Under the pieces are notes generated by a model that was given only the letters and a program-made list of their open reading frames with translations, was not told the DNA's origin and ran no database searches. From Collinsella sp. BA40 (GTDB lineage Bacteria; Actinomycetota; Coriobacteriia; Coriobacteriales; Coriobacteriaceae): DNA of 64,000 nucleotides. Of the stretch, positions 56,032 to 64,000 are shown in pieces (within the stretch, counting starts at the first letter, position 1; every line of letters starts with the position of its first letter). The stretch is taken from the NCBI RefSeq assembly GCF_008014645.1, contig NZ_VOWY01000007.1, positions 215,713-279,712 on the forward strand, given 5' to 3'. The translations under genes were made by a program, and so were the position numbers.

Positions 56032-57473
56032 GCCTGTACCTCCTTGAGCGGACCGAACACGATCTGCGAGCCCGCGTCCTCGAGGAGCACGTCGCTCGGG
56101 CTGCAGCCCAGTTCGCGTGCGAGGATCCGCACGACTCGGCTTTGGCAGAAGCCGCTCTGGCAGCGGCCCATGCCCGCGCGGCAGCGGCGCTTCACGCCCT
56201 CTACGGACACGGCGCCCGGGGTTCGATGAATGGCCTCCACGATCTCTGCCTCCGGTACGGTTTCGCAGCGGCATACGATGCGCCCCCAGGCCGGATCGCG
56301 CTCGATAAGCGCGCGCTTGCGCTCGGTGCTCTCGCTATCGAAGTCCACGGGTCGCTCGCGTAGGGGGTTCCAGCCGGGTTTCTCGGGCAACGCGATGCCG
56401 GCTTCGTGCAGCAGCGCGTCCATGCGCTCGGCTACCGCCGGGGCGCTGGCCACGCCGGGCGATTGGATGCCCGCGGCCTGGAAGAGACCGGGCGCGAGCG
56501 TGGAGGGCGCGATGAAGAAGTCGTTGAGCCCCTTGATCACCGCGCGCCCGCCTGCGAACGTGCGCACCACCCGGCGCGTATCGAGGTCGGGGACGAGCTT
56601 GCGCGCACCCTCCAGCAGCTCGTTCACGTCGGCGGCGTAGGTGTCGGTGTCGCCCGCTTCGCGGATCGCGGCGGTCGCGGTGATGACGGTGTTGCCGTGC
56701 ACGGTGCCGGTGACGATCACGCCTTTCGACACGGGGGTCGGGATGGGGTAGAGGGGCATGAGCGGTGTCTCCTCGTGGTCGAGGACCGCGATGTTGCCCT
56801 GTCGCCATACCATCTCGAACGGCTCGCCGCCCGCCATGCGCGAGACCTCGCCGCAGCCGTTTCCCGCTGCGTTGATCAGCGTCTTCGCGCTGAAGTCGCC
56901 CGCTTCGGTATGGAGGATGAAGCGTCCGTCATCGTCGCGATCAACCCCGTCGAGGCGCGCGCCCCTGTGGAATTCGACGCCGTTTGCCGCCGCGTTCTCC
57001 GCTGCGGCAATGGCGACCTCGAAGGGGTCGACGTATCCGGTTGACGGGCACCACAGCGCGCAGGTCGCGTCGGCGTTGGCACGCGGCTCGTGCTCGCGTA
57101 TCTCGTCTCCCTGTATAATTCGCAGGTCCGGTACGCCGTTGGCGCGGCCGTTTTCAAGTAGGTGCTCGAGGTGCTCGCGGTCGGTCTCGCTGAATCCAAG
57201 CACCATCGATCCGGTTCGGTTGAAGCCGAAGCCCAGCTCGCGGGACCATTGCCCGTACAGCGCGCAGCCGCGCGCGTTCACGCTGGCCTTGCAGGTGCCG
57301 GGTGCGGGGTCGTAGCCCGCGTGCACCAGGCCGCCGTTGGCCTTGGTGGTTCCGCAGGCGATATCGTTGGCTGCTTCGATGACGGCGATCGATGCGTCAT
57401 AGCGGGCGAGCTGCCGGGCGATGGCGCACCCCGTGATGCCCGCGCCCACGATGACGATGTCGTAGCGCTGCAT
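56028..57473 (-). CDS. GlpA-like FAD-dependent dehydrogenase with BFD [2Fe-2S] domain
   Basis: Protein of 481 residues. An N-terminal DAO-type FAD domain (IVIVGAGITGCAIARQLARY) with KANGGLVHAGYDP is followed by a C-terminal BFD-like domain whose ligands are visible as CRC near residue 415 and CQSGFC near residue 455. This layout matches anaerobic glycerol-3-phosphate dehydrogenase GlpA and its relatives. It is the first gene of a three-gene overlapping operon; glpC and a glycerol kinase or facilitator are not present nearby, so the substrate is inferred, not shown. GGAGG precedes ATG 57473. Confidence 0.85.
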   Translation of the reverse strand: MQRYDIVIVGAGITGCAIARQLARYDASIAVIEAANDIACGTTKANGGLVHAGYDPAPGTCKASVNARGCALYGQWSRELGFGFNRTGSMVLGFSETDREHLEHLLENGRANGVPDLRIIQGDEIREHEPRANADATCALWCPSTGYVDPFEVAIAAAENAAANGVEFHRGARLDGVDRDDDGRFILHTEAGDFSAKTLINAAGNGCGEVSRMAGGEPFEMVWRQGNIAVLDHEETPLMPLYPIPTPVSKGVIVTGTVHGNTVITATAAIREAGDTDTYAADVNELLEGARKLVPDLDTRRVVRTFAGGRAVIKGLNDFFIAPSTLAPGLFQAAGIQSPGVASAPAVAERMDALLHEAGIALPEKPGWNPLRERPVDFDSESTERKRALIERDPAWGRIVCRCETVPEAEIVEAIHRTPGAVSVEGVKRRCRAGMGRCQSGFCQSRVVRILARELGCSPSDVLLEDAGSQIVFGPLKEVQA

Positions 57474-57680
57474 AGTCCCTCCTGATTTCGTGAACATATG
57501 CCCAGTAACTACTTCATCGTAGACTGTCGGGCGCCGCACGGTCCGTGGTATAGACGAACCGTCAACTTCCTTCCGCGAACGGCGGCACGGGATGCGCCGC
57601 CGACCAGCGGACGCTGCGTCCTTACAGGGGAACATCGGGGCCGCCGCTGGATGAATAATGGACGAACGGACGCGATGCGG

Positions 57681-57688
57681 TATACAAT
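57681..57688 (+). promoter_or_regulatory. -10 element upstream of the zinc-ribbon gene
   Basis: TATACAAT contains two overlapping -10 hexamers, 54 bases before the ATG at 57742. No good -35. Confidence 0.45.
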
Positions 57689-57741
57689 GCCAAAAGATTC
57701 TGTACCGTGCACGCTGCATCCCATGTGAAAGGAGCCCTTGT

Positions 57742-58173
57742 ATGTCCAAGTACATCCAGGAGCTCATGTCGCCGCAGCTGATGATGGTGTTCTACCTGTT
57801 CATCGGCTTCGTGGTCGCGCTCTACCTGCTCTCCGTCATCTACGTGTTCATCGACGCCAAGCGTCGCGGCGCCGAGCCGTTCTGGCTGTGGGGGATCGTC
57901 TCGTTCATCCCCGTGGTGGGCCTCATCGCCTATCTCGCGCTGCGTCCCAACTCCTATGCGTCCGAGCGCGAGGAGATGGATCTTGAGATGGCGCTGCGCG
58001 AGCGCCAGCTCGCGGAGTACGGCGCCTGCCCCAAGTGCGGCACCACGATAGAGAAGGATTTCGTGGTGTGCCCTGTCTGCAACACCCAGGTGCGCAACGT
58101 ATGCCCGTCTTGTCGCAAGCCGCTCGACGCGCATTGGAAGGTATGCCCGTACTGCCGAACACATATTCAATAA
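57742..58173 (+). CDS. Membrane protein with C-terminal double zinc ribbon
   Basis: Protein of 143 residues. Two membrane segments (about 11-33 and 45-65) resemble the phospholipase-D-nuclease N-terminal (PLDc_N) hairpin (FIDAKRRGAEPFWLWGIVSFIP). A short charged helix follows, then four CxxC pairs between about residues 98 and 140 (CPKC, CPVC, CPSC, CPYC), a double zinc ribbon on the cytoplasmic side. GGAGC precedes ATG 57742. The function is not recognised; the gene appears to be monocistronic with its own promoter and terminator. Confidence 0.8.
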   Translation: MSKYIQELMSPQLMMVFYLFIGFVVALYLLSVIYVFIDAKRRGAEPFWLWGIVSFIPVVGLIAYLALRPNSYASEREEMDLEMALRERQLAEYGACPKCGTTIEKDFVVCPVCNTQVRNVCPSCRKPLDAHWKVCPYCRTHIQ

Positions 58174-58224
58174 CGCGCTGCACGCGTCCCGCTTCTGCGC
58201 GGGGCGCCGAGCGGAAGCGTCCTT

Positions 58225-58263
58225 GCACCCGCCTGGCTCCTTGCCGGCGGGTGCGTTCGTTTT
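58225..58263 (+). terminator. Terminator after the zinc-ribbon gene
   Basis: GCACCCGCC(T)GGC pairs with GCCGGCGGGTGC with one bulge and a 5-base loop, followed by GTTCGTTTT. Confidence 0.7.
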
Positions 58264-58363
58264 GGGGCCGCTGCATATAGCGTCCCCATTTCGATGCAAA
58301 ACGGGTACACTTGATAAACTTGACACCACTATGTGACCACTGCTTCTTAAGGAAGGTACGCAT

Positions 58364-60124
58364 ATGAAGGCACTGTACAACGACGGCTCCGTGGCCGAGG
58401 TCGAATCGGACGAGGCCCAGCACGTCATTCGCCACTCCGCCGCGCACATCATGGCCCAGGCTATTCTGCGCCTCTATCCCGAGGCCGACTTCGCCTACGG
58501 CCCCGCTACCGACAACGGTTTCTACTACGACGTCGACCTGGGTGACAAGAAGATCTCCGAGGACGACCTGCCCGCCATCGAGGCCGAGATGAAGAAGATC
58601 GTCAAGGAGAACCTCAAGTTCCAGGTCTTCGAGCTGCCTCGCGAGGAGGCCATCGCCCTCATGGAGGAGCGCGGCGAGAAGTACAAGGTCGAGCACATCG
58701 GCGACCTGGCCGATGACGCCCGCATCACCTTCTACCAGCAGGGCGATTACATCGACATGTGCGTAGGCCCGCACCTCACCTACACCAAGGCCCTCAAGGC
58801 CTTCAAGCTCACCGGCGTCTCCGGTGCCTACTGGAAAAACGACGCCAGCAACAAGATGCTTACCCGCATCAACGGCACGGCCTTCGCTACCAAAGACGAG
58901 CTCGAGGCGCACCTCACGTTCCTCGAAGAGGCCAAGAAGCGCGACCATCGCCGCATCGGCCGCGAGATGGACCTGTTCATGATGCGCGACGAGGCCCCCG
59001 GGTTCCCGTTCTTCCTGCCCAACGGCATGATCCTCAAGAACACCCTGCTCGACTACTGGCGCGAGATCCATCACAAGGCCGGCTACGTCGAGATCTCCAC
59101 GCCGCAGATCATGAACAAGAGCCTGTGGCTCACCTCCGGCCACTGGGACCACTACAAGGACAACATGTACTCCACGATGATCGATGACGAGGAGTACTGC
59201 ATCAAGCCCATGAACTGCCCGGGCGGCGTGCTCGTGTACAGCTCCAAGCCGCATAGCTACCGCGAGCTGCCCATCCGCGCCGGCGAGATCGGCCTCGTGC
59301 ACCGCCACGAGCTCAAGGGCGCCCTGCACGGCCTGTTCCGCGTCCGCTGCTTCAACCAGGACGACGCGCACCTGTTCGTCACGCCCGAGCAGCTCACCGA
59401 CGAGATCGTGGGCGTCGTGCGCCTGATCGACTCCGTGTACCAGAAGTTCGGCTTCAAGTACCATGTGGAGCTTTCCACCCGCCCCGAGGACTCCATGGGC
59501 TCCGACGAGGATTGGGCCGCTGCCGAGGAGGGTCTCAAGGTCGCACTCGATAAGCTGGGCATGGATTACGTGGTCAACGAGGGCGACGGCGCCTTCTACG
59601 GTCCCAAGATCGACTTCCACCTGGAGGATTCCCTCGGCCGCACCTGGCAGTGCGGTACCGTGCAGCTGGACTTCCAGATGCCGCAGAACTTCGACCTCAC
59701 CTACGTGGACGCCGATGGCGAGAAGAAGCGCCCCATCATGCTGCATCGCGTGTGCTTCGGCTCCATCGAGCGCTTCATCGGCATCCTGATCGAGCACTTC
59801 GCGGGCAAGTTCCCCGTGTGGCTCGCGCCCATGCAGGTCAAGGCCCTGCCCGTTTCTGAGAAGAGCCGCGATTACGCGCACCAGGTTACCGAGCAGCTCG
59901 AGGCGGCCGGCATCCGCGTGGTGTGCGACGATCGCGACGAGAAGATCGGCTACAAGATTCGCGAGGCCCGCGGCGTCGACCGCGTGCCCTATATGCTGAT
60001 CCTGGGCGAGAAGGAGGTCGAGGCCGGCAACATCTCCGTCCGCGACCGTTCCAACGAGACCGTCCCCATGGATATCGAGGCCTTTATCGAAAAGGTCGTC
60101 GAGGAGACTCGCATACGCGCCTAA
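58364..60124 (+). CDS. thrS: Threonyl-tRNA synthetase lacking the TGS domain
   Basis: Class II synthetase of 586 residues; the usual bacterial form is about 640. The N-terminal TGS domain is missing: after about 17 residues the protein enters the editing domain at HVIRHSAAHIMAQA (H24, H28), with DMCVGPH as the second editing motif. The catalytic core has MNCPGGVLVY (zinc Cys), RxE-type FRVRCFNQDDAH and motif 3 HRVCFGSIERF, and the anticodon-binding domain is complete. AAGGAAGG precedes ATG 58364, and no upstream in-frame start extends it. A strong terminator follows. No T-box was recognised. Confidence 0.95.
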   Translation: MKALYNDGSVAEVESDEAQHVIRHSAAHIMAQAILRLYPEADFAYGPATDNGFYYDVDLGDKKISEDDLPAIEAEMKKIVKENLKFQVFELPREEAIALMEERGEKYKVEHIGDLADDARITFYQQGDYIDMCVGPHLTYTKALKAFKLTGVSGAYWKNDASNKMLTRINGTAFATKDELEAHLTFLEEAKKRDHRRIGREMDLFMMRDEAPGFPFFLPNGMILKNTLLDYWREIHHKAGYVEISTPQIMNKSLWLTSGHWDHYKDNMYSTMIDDEEYCIKPMNCPGGVLVYSSKPHSYRELPIRAGEIGLVHRHELKGALHGLFRVRCFNQDDAHLFVTPEQLTDEIVGVVRLIDSVYQKFGFKYHVELSTRPEDSMGSDEDWAAAEEGLKVALDKLGMDYVVNEGDGAFYGPKIDFHLEDSLGRTWQCGTVQLDFQMPQNFDLTYVDADGEKKRPIMLHRVCFGSIERFIGILIEHFAGKFPVWLAPMQVKALPVSEKSRDYAHQVTEQLEAAGIRVVCDDRDEKIGYKIREARGVDRVPYMLILGEKEVEAGNISVRDRSNETVPMDIEAFIEKVVEETRIRA

Positions 60125-60136
60125 CGCGCCGTTGCG

Positions 60137-60177
60137 CGGGGCGTCCGGCCAGATGGCCCGGGCGCCCCGTTTCTTTT
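60137..60177 (+). terminator. Intrinsic terminator of thrS
   Basis: CGGGGCGTCCGG pairs with CCGGGCGCCCCG (one G-T pair) across an 8-9 base loop, followed by TTTCTTTT. Confidence 0.85.
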
Positions 60178-60228
60178 CGAGCGGGGCGGCGCCGCTGCCC
60201 GCATTCGGCATGATCGAAGGGGGCTCAG

Positions 60229-61260
60229 GTGGAAGAACTGCTATCTGTCGAGGCGCGTTACGCTGAAGCCGCCGGTGCGCGCTCCGCATGGGTTGTCGAG
60301 GCATCCCATGCGCCCGCGGCGCTCGCGCGCACGGGCTTGGCGGCCGAGGCCGTCCTGGTGGTGTGCGCGAACGATTTCGAGCAGGCGTTTGCCCACGGCT
60401 TTCCCTGTCGATGCGTGCGGTTCCTGAACGCACCCGTGGTCGATGATTTCGTTGGAGCAAGTATCGAGGCGCGTTCAGCTGGCCTGCCTGTGATCTGGTT
60501 CGTCAACAGCGTAGGTTGTCGCGGTCTTCGCGTGGCCGACGTGCGGTCTTTGGCCGCTCGCGCTCGCGAGCTCGACGTCTTGCTCGCGGTAGACAATACC
60601 GTTCCATCGTTTTTCGGCTGCCGCGCGTGCGAGCTCGGCGCGGCCGTGGTCCTCGAGGCGCTCGACCGCGTCATGGCGGGAGCGGGGCCGTGTCGCGCGG
60701 TGGCGGTGAGCGTCGCGCATCCGCATGGACGGTACGCGCGCCGTCGCTATACGGATGAGTGCGCCGCGTGGGCCTTCGACCATATGGAGCGCATGCGTGC
60801 CGCGGGTTCGCTTGACGTCACCGGCCGCACGGGCGAGCTCGCGACCGTCCTGGGCTCCGGCATCGCATCGATGCCGGCGCGTATGCAGGCGCACATGGAT
60901 CACGCGCGCGCCGTGGCCGAGTATCTGGCGGCTCACGACGGCCTTCGTTCCGTGAGCTACCCGGGTCTTTCGAGTCATGTCGACCGCTCGCTCGCCTCGA
61001 CCGTGCTTTCGCACGGGGCCGGGCCAGCCATCGATATCGAGCTGCCAAGTGGTTGGACGGCTTCCATGCTGTTCGATTCACTCGACTCCGCCTATCGTTC
61101 GAGCCCGGCCGGCGGTGCGCATACGCGCGTGTCGGCGCTCGACGGCGTAGACGGGTGCGCGGTGCGCCTGTTCGCGGGCACCGACGATCCCCTGGGCGTC
61201 ATCGACGACCTCGATCGCGCCCTTGCAGCCTCGCTTCGCGACGAATGCCCGTCGCGCTAG
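60229..61260 (+). CDS. Cys/Met-metabolism PLP-fold protein with Lys-to-Arg at the PLP site
   Basis: Protein of 343 residues related to cystathionine gamma-synthase/MetY enzymes but shorter and divergent. The pyridine-binding VDNT motif is kept (121-124). At the distance where the family has its Schiff-base lysine (25 residues after the VDNT Asp, as in the intact MetY at 30979) it has R147 (EALDRVMAG). The N-terminal 50-70 residues, with the substrate-entry YxR motif contributed to the dimer partner, are missing: it starts at the segment equivalent to ELEGG. GGGGGCTCAG precedes the GTG start. There is no frameshift, so it looks like a maintained pseudoenzyme rather than a decaying gene. The role is unknown. 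Confidence 0.72.
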   Translation: MEELLSVEARYAEAAGARSAWVVEASHAPAALARTGLAAEAVLVVCANDFEQAFAHGFPCRCVRFLNAPVVDDFVGASIEARSAGLPVIWFVNSVGCRGLRVADVRSLAARARELDVLLAVDNTVPSFFGCRACELGAAVVLEALDRVMAGAGPCRAVAVSVAHPHGRYARRRYTDECAAWAFDHMERMRAAGSLDVTGRTGELATVLGSGIASMPARMQAHMDHARAVAEYLAAHDGLRSVSYPGLSSHVDRSLASTVLSHGAGPAIDIELPSGWTASMLFDSLDSAYRSSPAGGAHTRVSALDGVDGCAVRLFAGTDDPLGVIDDLDRALAASLRDECPSR

Positions 61261-61318
61261 GTCCGCCGTCATCAATCGCAATCGTCTGGCTCACTTCTGA
61301 AGGGAGTCGTTACCGACA

Positions 61319-61885
61319 ATGGTGGGTTCTGCAGAATTGATCGAGAGCGTCGTTGTGGGTATCGCGCTCGCCATGGACGCCATGGCCGTCACGTTGTCCA
61401 ACACGCTGTGCGAGCCCGATATGACCCGGGCCAAGAAGCTCGCGATGCCCCTGGCGTTCGCGCTCTTCCAGGCGGCCATGCCCGTGGCGGGCTATTTCGG
61501 CGGCACGCTCATCGCCCCGATTATCGAGGCCTATTCCGGCATCGTGTCGTTGGTCATCCTTGCGATCGTGGGCGGCAAGATGGCGCTGGAGGCGCTGCGC
61601 GAGATGCGCGAACCCGAGGCGTGCTCGCCGTCGAAGCTCACGTACGGAACCATCTTCCTCGAGGCGATCGCCACGTCTATCGATGCTTTCGTGGTAGGCG
61701 TATCGCTGGCGGCGTCTGGGGCCAACATCGTGCTATACGGCGCCTCCATCGGCTTCACGACGCTTCTGTGCTGCCTGGCCGTGTTGGCGCTGGGCCGCCG
61801 CCTGGGCGAGCGCTTCGGTGCCCGCGCGCAGCTGGCTGGCGGGATCGTGCTGGTCTGCATCGGTCTCAAGGCGTTTGCCGCATAA
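61319..61885 (+). CDS. mntP: Manganese efflux pump MntP
   Basis: Six-helix membrane protein of 188 residues (DUF204). The two family repeats are visible: ALAMDAMAVTLSN near residue 15 and ATSIDAFVVGVSLA near residue 118, whose aspartates are essential in MntP. It exports Mn(II). GAAGGGAG precedes ATG 61319. No yybP-ykoY manganese riboswitch is recognisable in the 58-base gap upstream. It is convergent with the ModE-like regulator gene, with stops only 5 bases apart. Confidence 0.9.
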   Translation: MVGSAELIESVVVGIALAMDAMAVTLSNTLCEPDMTRAKKLAMPLAFALFQAAMPVAGYFGGTLIAPIIEAYSGIVSLVILAIVGGKMALEALREMREPEACSPSKLTYGTIFLEAIATSIDAFVVGVSLAASGANIVLYGASIGFTTLLCCLAVLALGRRLGERFGARAQLAGGIVLVCIGLKAFAA

Positions 61886-61889
61886 GGCC

Positions 61890-62228
61890 CTATCGATTGC
61901 CAAATAGCTCGGGCATGCGCTGCTCGAGCAGCTCTTCCACCTCGTGCTGGAGCGTGCGGTAGGCGAGGAGGGCCTGCTTGCCCTCCTCGGTGAGGTGCGA
62001 GCCGCGCGCGCCTTCGCGCACGAGCAGTTCGAACCCCAGATGCGCCTCGGCTTCGCGCACGAGCCTCCAGGCTTTCGAGTATGCCATGCCGATCGCCTTG
62101 GCCGCCTGGTTGAGGGAGCGGTCGCGTTCCACGCCCTCGAGTAGCAGGGCGCACCCCTGGCCGAATGCGCCGGGCAGCTGTTCGTCGGCAGCCGTGATGA
62201 GCAGGCGCGCGGAACCCTGAAGATGCAC
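61890..62228 (-). CDS. ModE-like winged-helix regulator
   Basis: Protein of 112 residues matching the N-terminal LysR-type winged helix of Mod[45 protein letters not shown] is the helix-turn-helix region (described by its ends: [10 protein letters not shown] and EAEAHLGF), and the wing contains [15 protein letters not shown]. The C-terminal molybdate-binding (TOBE) domains are absent, so the ligand is uncertain. GTG 62228 is chosen because a perfect AAAGGAGG lies 8 bases upstream; ATG codons at 62273-62282 would precede that site. It is transcribed divergently from guaB from a symmetric promoter region that it might autoregulate. Confidence 0.82.
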   Translation of the reverse strand: MHLQGSARLLITAADEQLPGAFGQGCALLLEGVERDRSLNQAAKAIGMAYSKAWRLVREAEAHLGFELLVREGARGSHLTEEGKQALLAYRTLQHEVEELLEQRMPELFGNR

Positions 62229-62290
62229 GGTCGGCCCTCCTTTCGCAACATGGCGAGTTTCTTGATACATCATGTTATTCAAATACAGCC

Positions 62291-62320
62291 CATTGTAGCA
62301 GCACCGTCTGCGCTACAATG
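62291..62320. promoter_or_regulatory. Symmetric divergent promoter of guaB and the ModE-like gene
   Basis: CATTGTAGC (62291-62299) and GCTACAATG (62312-62320) form a perfect 9-bp inverted repeat with a 12-base spacer. Each arm contains a TACAAT -10, one per strand (62314-62319 plus; 62297-62292 minus), so each -10 lies at the -35 position of the opposite promoter. Confidence 0.6.
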
Positions 62321-62359
62321 TCTGTCAACCTATTCGTTCCGGTGTCGGTAAGGAGTACC

Positions 62360-63871
62360 ATGGCCACGTTTTTCCCAGGTGAGTCCCACACGTTTTCCGA
62401 GTATCTTCTCGTTCCCGGTTATTCATCTTCTGAATGCGTGCCGACTAACGTCTCGCTGAAGACGCCCCTCACGCGCTTCAAGCGCGGTGAAGAGCCCGCA
62501 ATCACCCTCAACATCCCCATGGTCTCCGCCATCATGCAGTCGGTCTCCGGTGTCGATATGGGCGTTGCCCTTGCCACCGAGGGCGGCCTGTCCTTCATCT
62601 ACGGCTCCCAGACCCCCGAGTCCGAGGCCGCTATGGTCAAGGCCGTCAAGGACCACAAGGCCGGTTTCGTCGAGAGCGACTCCACGCTTACGCCGGATAT
62701 GACCATGGAGCAGGTCATGGAGCTCAAGGAGCGCACGGGCCACTCCACCATGCCCGTCACGGACGACGGCACCCCGCGCGGCAAGCTCCTCGGCATCGTC
62801 ACCAGCCGCGACTATCGTCCCAGCCGCGACGATCATTCCAAGAAGGTCTCCGAGTTCATGACGCCCCGCTCCGAGCTCATCGTGGGCGATAAGGACATCA
62901 CGCTCAAGGACGCCAACGATCTTATCTGGGACAAGAAGCTCAACGCCCTGCCCGTCGTAGACGATAACGACCATCTGGTCGGCATCGTTTTCCGCAAGGA
63001 TTACGATTCCCACAAGACCAACCCCAACGAGCTGCTCGATGCTAACAAGCGCTACATGGTCGGCGCTGGTATCAACACGCGCGACTACGCCGAGCGCGTG
63101 CCGCTGCTCGTCGAGGCCGGCGCGGACGTGCTGTGCATCGACTCCTCCGAGGGCTTCTCCGAGTGGCAGAAGCGCACCATCGAGTGGATCCGCGCGAACT
63201 ACGGTGACTCCGTGAAGGTTGGCGCCGGCAACGTCGTCGACGCCGAGGGCTTCCGCTTCCTGGCCGATTGCGGCGCCGACTTTATCAAGGTCGGTATCGG
63301 CGGCGGCTCCATCTGCATCACCCGCGAGACGAAGGGCATCGGCCGAGGCCAGGCCACCGCGCTCATCGACGTGTGCCGTGCTCGTGACGAGTACTTCGAG
63401 GAGACCGGTATCTACGTTCCCGTCTGCTCCGACGGCGGCATCGTGTACGACTATCACATGACGCTGGCGCTCGCCATGGGTGCCGACTTCCTCATGCTCG
63501 GTCGTTACTTCGCTCGCTTCGACGAGTCTCCCACCAGCCGCGTAAACGTTAACGGCCAGTACATGAAGGAGTACTGGGGCGAGGGCTCCGCGCGTGCCCG
63601 CAACTGGCAGCGCTACGATCTGGGTGGTGCGCAGAAGCTTTCCTTCGTCGAGGGCGTCGACTCCTACGTACCGTACGCCGGCTCCCTTAAGGACGGTGTG
63701 AACGGCACCCTGTACAAGGTTAAGTCCACCATGTGCAACTGCGGTGCGCTCTCCATCCCCGAGCTGCAGGAGAAGGCTCGCCTCACGCTCGTTTCCGCTA
63801 CCTCCATCGTCGAGGGCGGCGCGCACGACGTCGTGGTCAAGGACTCCCAGCAGAGCGTGAGCTACAACTAA
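62360..63871 (+). CDS. guaB: IMP dehydrogenase
   Basis: TIM-barrel enzyme of 503 residues that oxidises IMP to XMP, the committed step to GMP. Two CBS domains (about 110-235) are inserted in the barrel ([19 protein letters not shown]). The catalytic cysteine is C319 in [10 protein letters not shown], followed by the flap. It resembles the long GuaB form (IMPDH of about 500 residues seen in some Actinobacteria and Firmicutes), with Tyr/Arg in [15 protein letters not shown] precedes ATG 62360. A symmetric divergent promoter lies upstream and a strong terminator downstream. Confidence 0.95.
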   Translation: MATFFPGESHTFSEYLLVPGYSSSECVPTNVSLKTPLTRFKRGEEPAITLNIPMVSAIMQSVSGVDMGVALATEGGLSFIYGSQTPESEAAMVKAVKDHKAGFVESDSTLTPDMTMEQVMELKERTGHSTMPVTDDGTPRGKLLGIVTSRDYRPSRDDHSKKVSEFMTPRSELIVGDKDITLKDANDLIWDKKLNALPVVDDNDHLVGIVFRKDYDSHKTNPNELLDANKRYMVGAGINTRDYAERVPLLVEAGADVLCIDSSEGFSEWQKRTIEWIRANYGDSVKVGAGNVVDAEGFRFLADCGADFIKVGIGGGSICITRETKGIGRGQATALIDVCRARDEYFEETGIYVPVCSDGGIVYDYHMTLALAMGADFLMLGRYFARFDESPTSRVNVNGQYMKEYWGEGSARARNWQRYDLGGAQKLSFVEGVDSYVPYAGSLKDGVNGTLYKVKSTMCNCGALSIPELQEKARLTLVSATSIVEGGAHDVVVKDSQQSVSYN

Positions 63872-63911
63872 TTGCTGCGGTTTCCGTACGGAAACGGTAC
63901 AACGCATTTTT

Positions 63912-63948
63912 AAGGGATTGCCCGCAACGCGGGCAATCCCTTTAATAT
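63912..63948 (+). terminator. Intrinsic terminator of guaB
   Basis: A perfect 14-bp stem (AAGGGATTGCCCGC with GCGGGCAATCCCTT) and AAC loop, followed by TAATAT; a T-run also precedes the left arm, so it may work in both directions. Confidence 0.8.
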
Positions 63949-64000
63949 GAGTTGAACATTGTCAAGAGGCAAAACCGGCCCGGCCGTCCGCGGAGCTACC

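Noticed and set aside
57923..60460. An 845-codon open frame on the minus strand across thrS.
   Set aside because: Same antisense effect; it spans two terminators and the thrS promoter region.
61261..61318. Manganese (yybP-ykoY) riboswitch before mntP.
   Set aside because: The gap is too short and lacks the conserved loops.

Overview
The window is a high-G+C stretch of an actinobacterial chromosome. Gene content and protein sequences point to the class Coriobacteriia, most likely a gut Collinsella-like anaerobe. Supporting traits are an LPxTG-anchored sialidase, NADP-type glutamate dehydrogenase, ClpP/ClpX, SepF and DivIVA, no respiratory genes, and a Gram-positive division cluster. The organism assignment is inference. 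All genes look native: there is no CRISPR array, prophage, insertion sequence or defence island.

Layout. 1-0.8 kb: tail of a DUF1846 gene. 0.95-2 kb: a XerD-like recombinase. 2.3-18.6 kb: the dcw (division and cell wall) cluster mraZ-rsmH-ftsL-ftsI-murF-mraY-murD-ftsW-murG-murC-murB-ftsQ-ftsZ, without murE. 18.7-26.6 kb: the usual post-ftsZ block pgeF ... yggS-sepF-yggT-divIVA, interrupted by a complete phosphate operon pstSCAB-phoU. 26.8-29.1 kb, minus strand: a low-affinity phosphate transporter, its DUF47 partner and a nitroreductase. 29.2-29.6 kb: RNase P RNA. 29.8-37.4 kb: YigZ, a C_GCAxxG_C_C protein, O-acetylhomoserine sulfhydrylase, an alpha/beta hydrolase, a DHA2 efflux pump, a lipid-kinase-like protein and a CLC transporter of the fluoride-type clade. 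37.7-41.2 kb: a 1153-residue cell-wall sialidase. 41.4-43.4 kb: tRNA-Pro, tRNA-Gly, gdhA and tRNA-Leu. 43.5-47 kb: tig-clpP-clpX. 47.3-51.7 kb: valS-folC. 51.8-57.5 kb: an RlpA-like wall protein, an M24 peptidase and a GlpA/GlpB-like/DUF1667 operon. 57.7-63.9 kb: a zinc-ribbon membrane protein, thrS, a probable PLP pseudoenzyme, mntP, a ModE-like regulator and guaB.

How it fits together. The first 27 kb is a near-complete envelope-growth and septation module: lipid II synthesis (MurF, MraY, MurD, MurG, MurC, MurB), septal synthase (FtsW/FtsI), divisome scaffold (FtsL, FtsQ), the Z-ring (FtsZ, SepF) and the pole/septum organiser DivIVA. Phosphate uptake and a protein-quality block (trigger factor and ClpXP) lie alongside.

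The most interesting regulatory signal is a partly palindromic element (half-sites AAGTT and AACTT, flanked by ACCTT and AAGGT). It occurs ahead of the dcw cluster, at the ftsZ promoter and, as an almost complete palindrome, at the promoter of the distant RlpA/PcsB-like wall protein. At the last two its centre lies the same distance from the -10 hexamer. This looks like a dedicated division/cell-wall regulon operator, possibly for a MerR-family factor such as FtsR. Other candidates are a structured folC leader with mutually exclusive stems, a perfect 10-bp inverted repeat in the clpP leader, a symmetric divergent promoter between guaB and the ModE-like gene, and a Cys/Met-metabolism fold protein whose PLP lysine is arginine. 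Promoters were recognised mostly by their -10 hexamers (TATAAT, TACAAT, TATACT); good -35 hexamers are rare.
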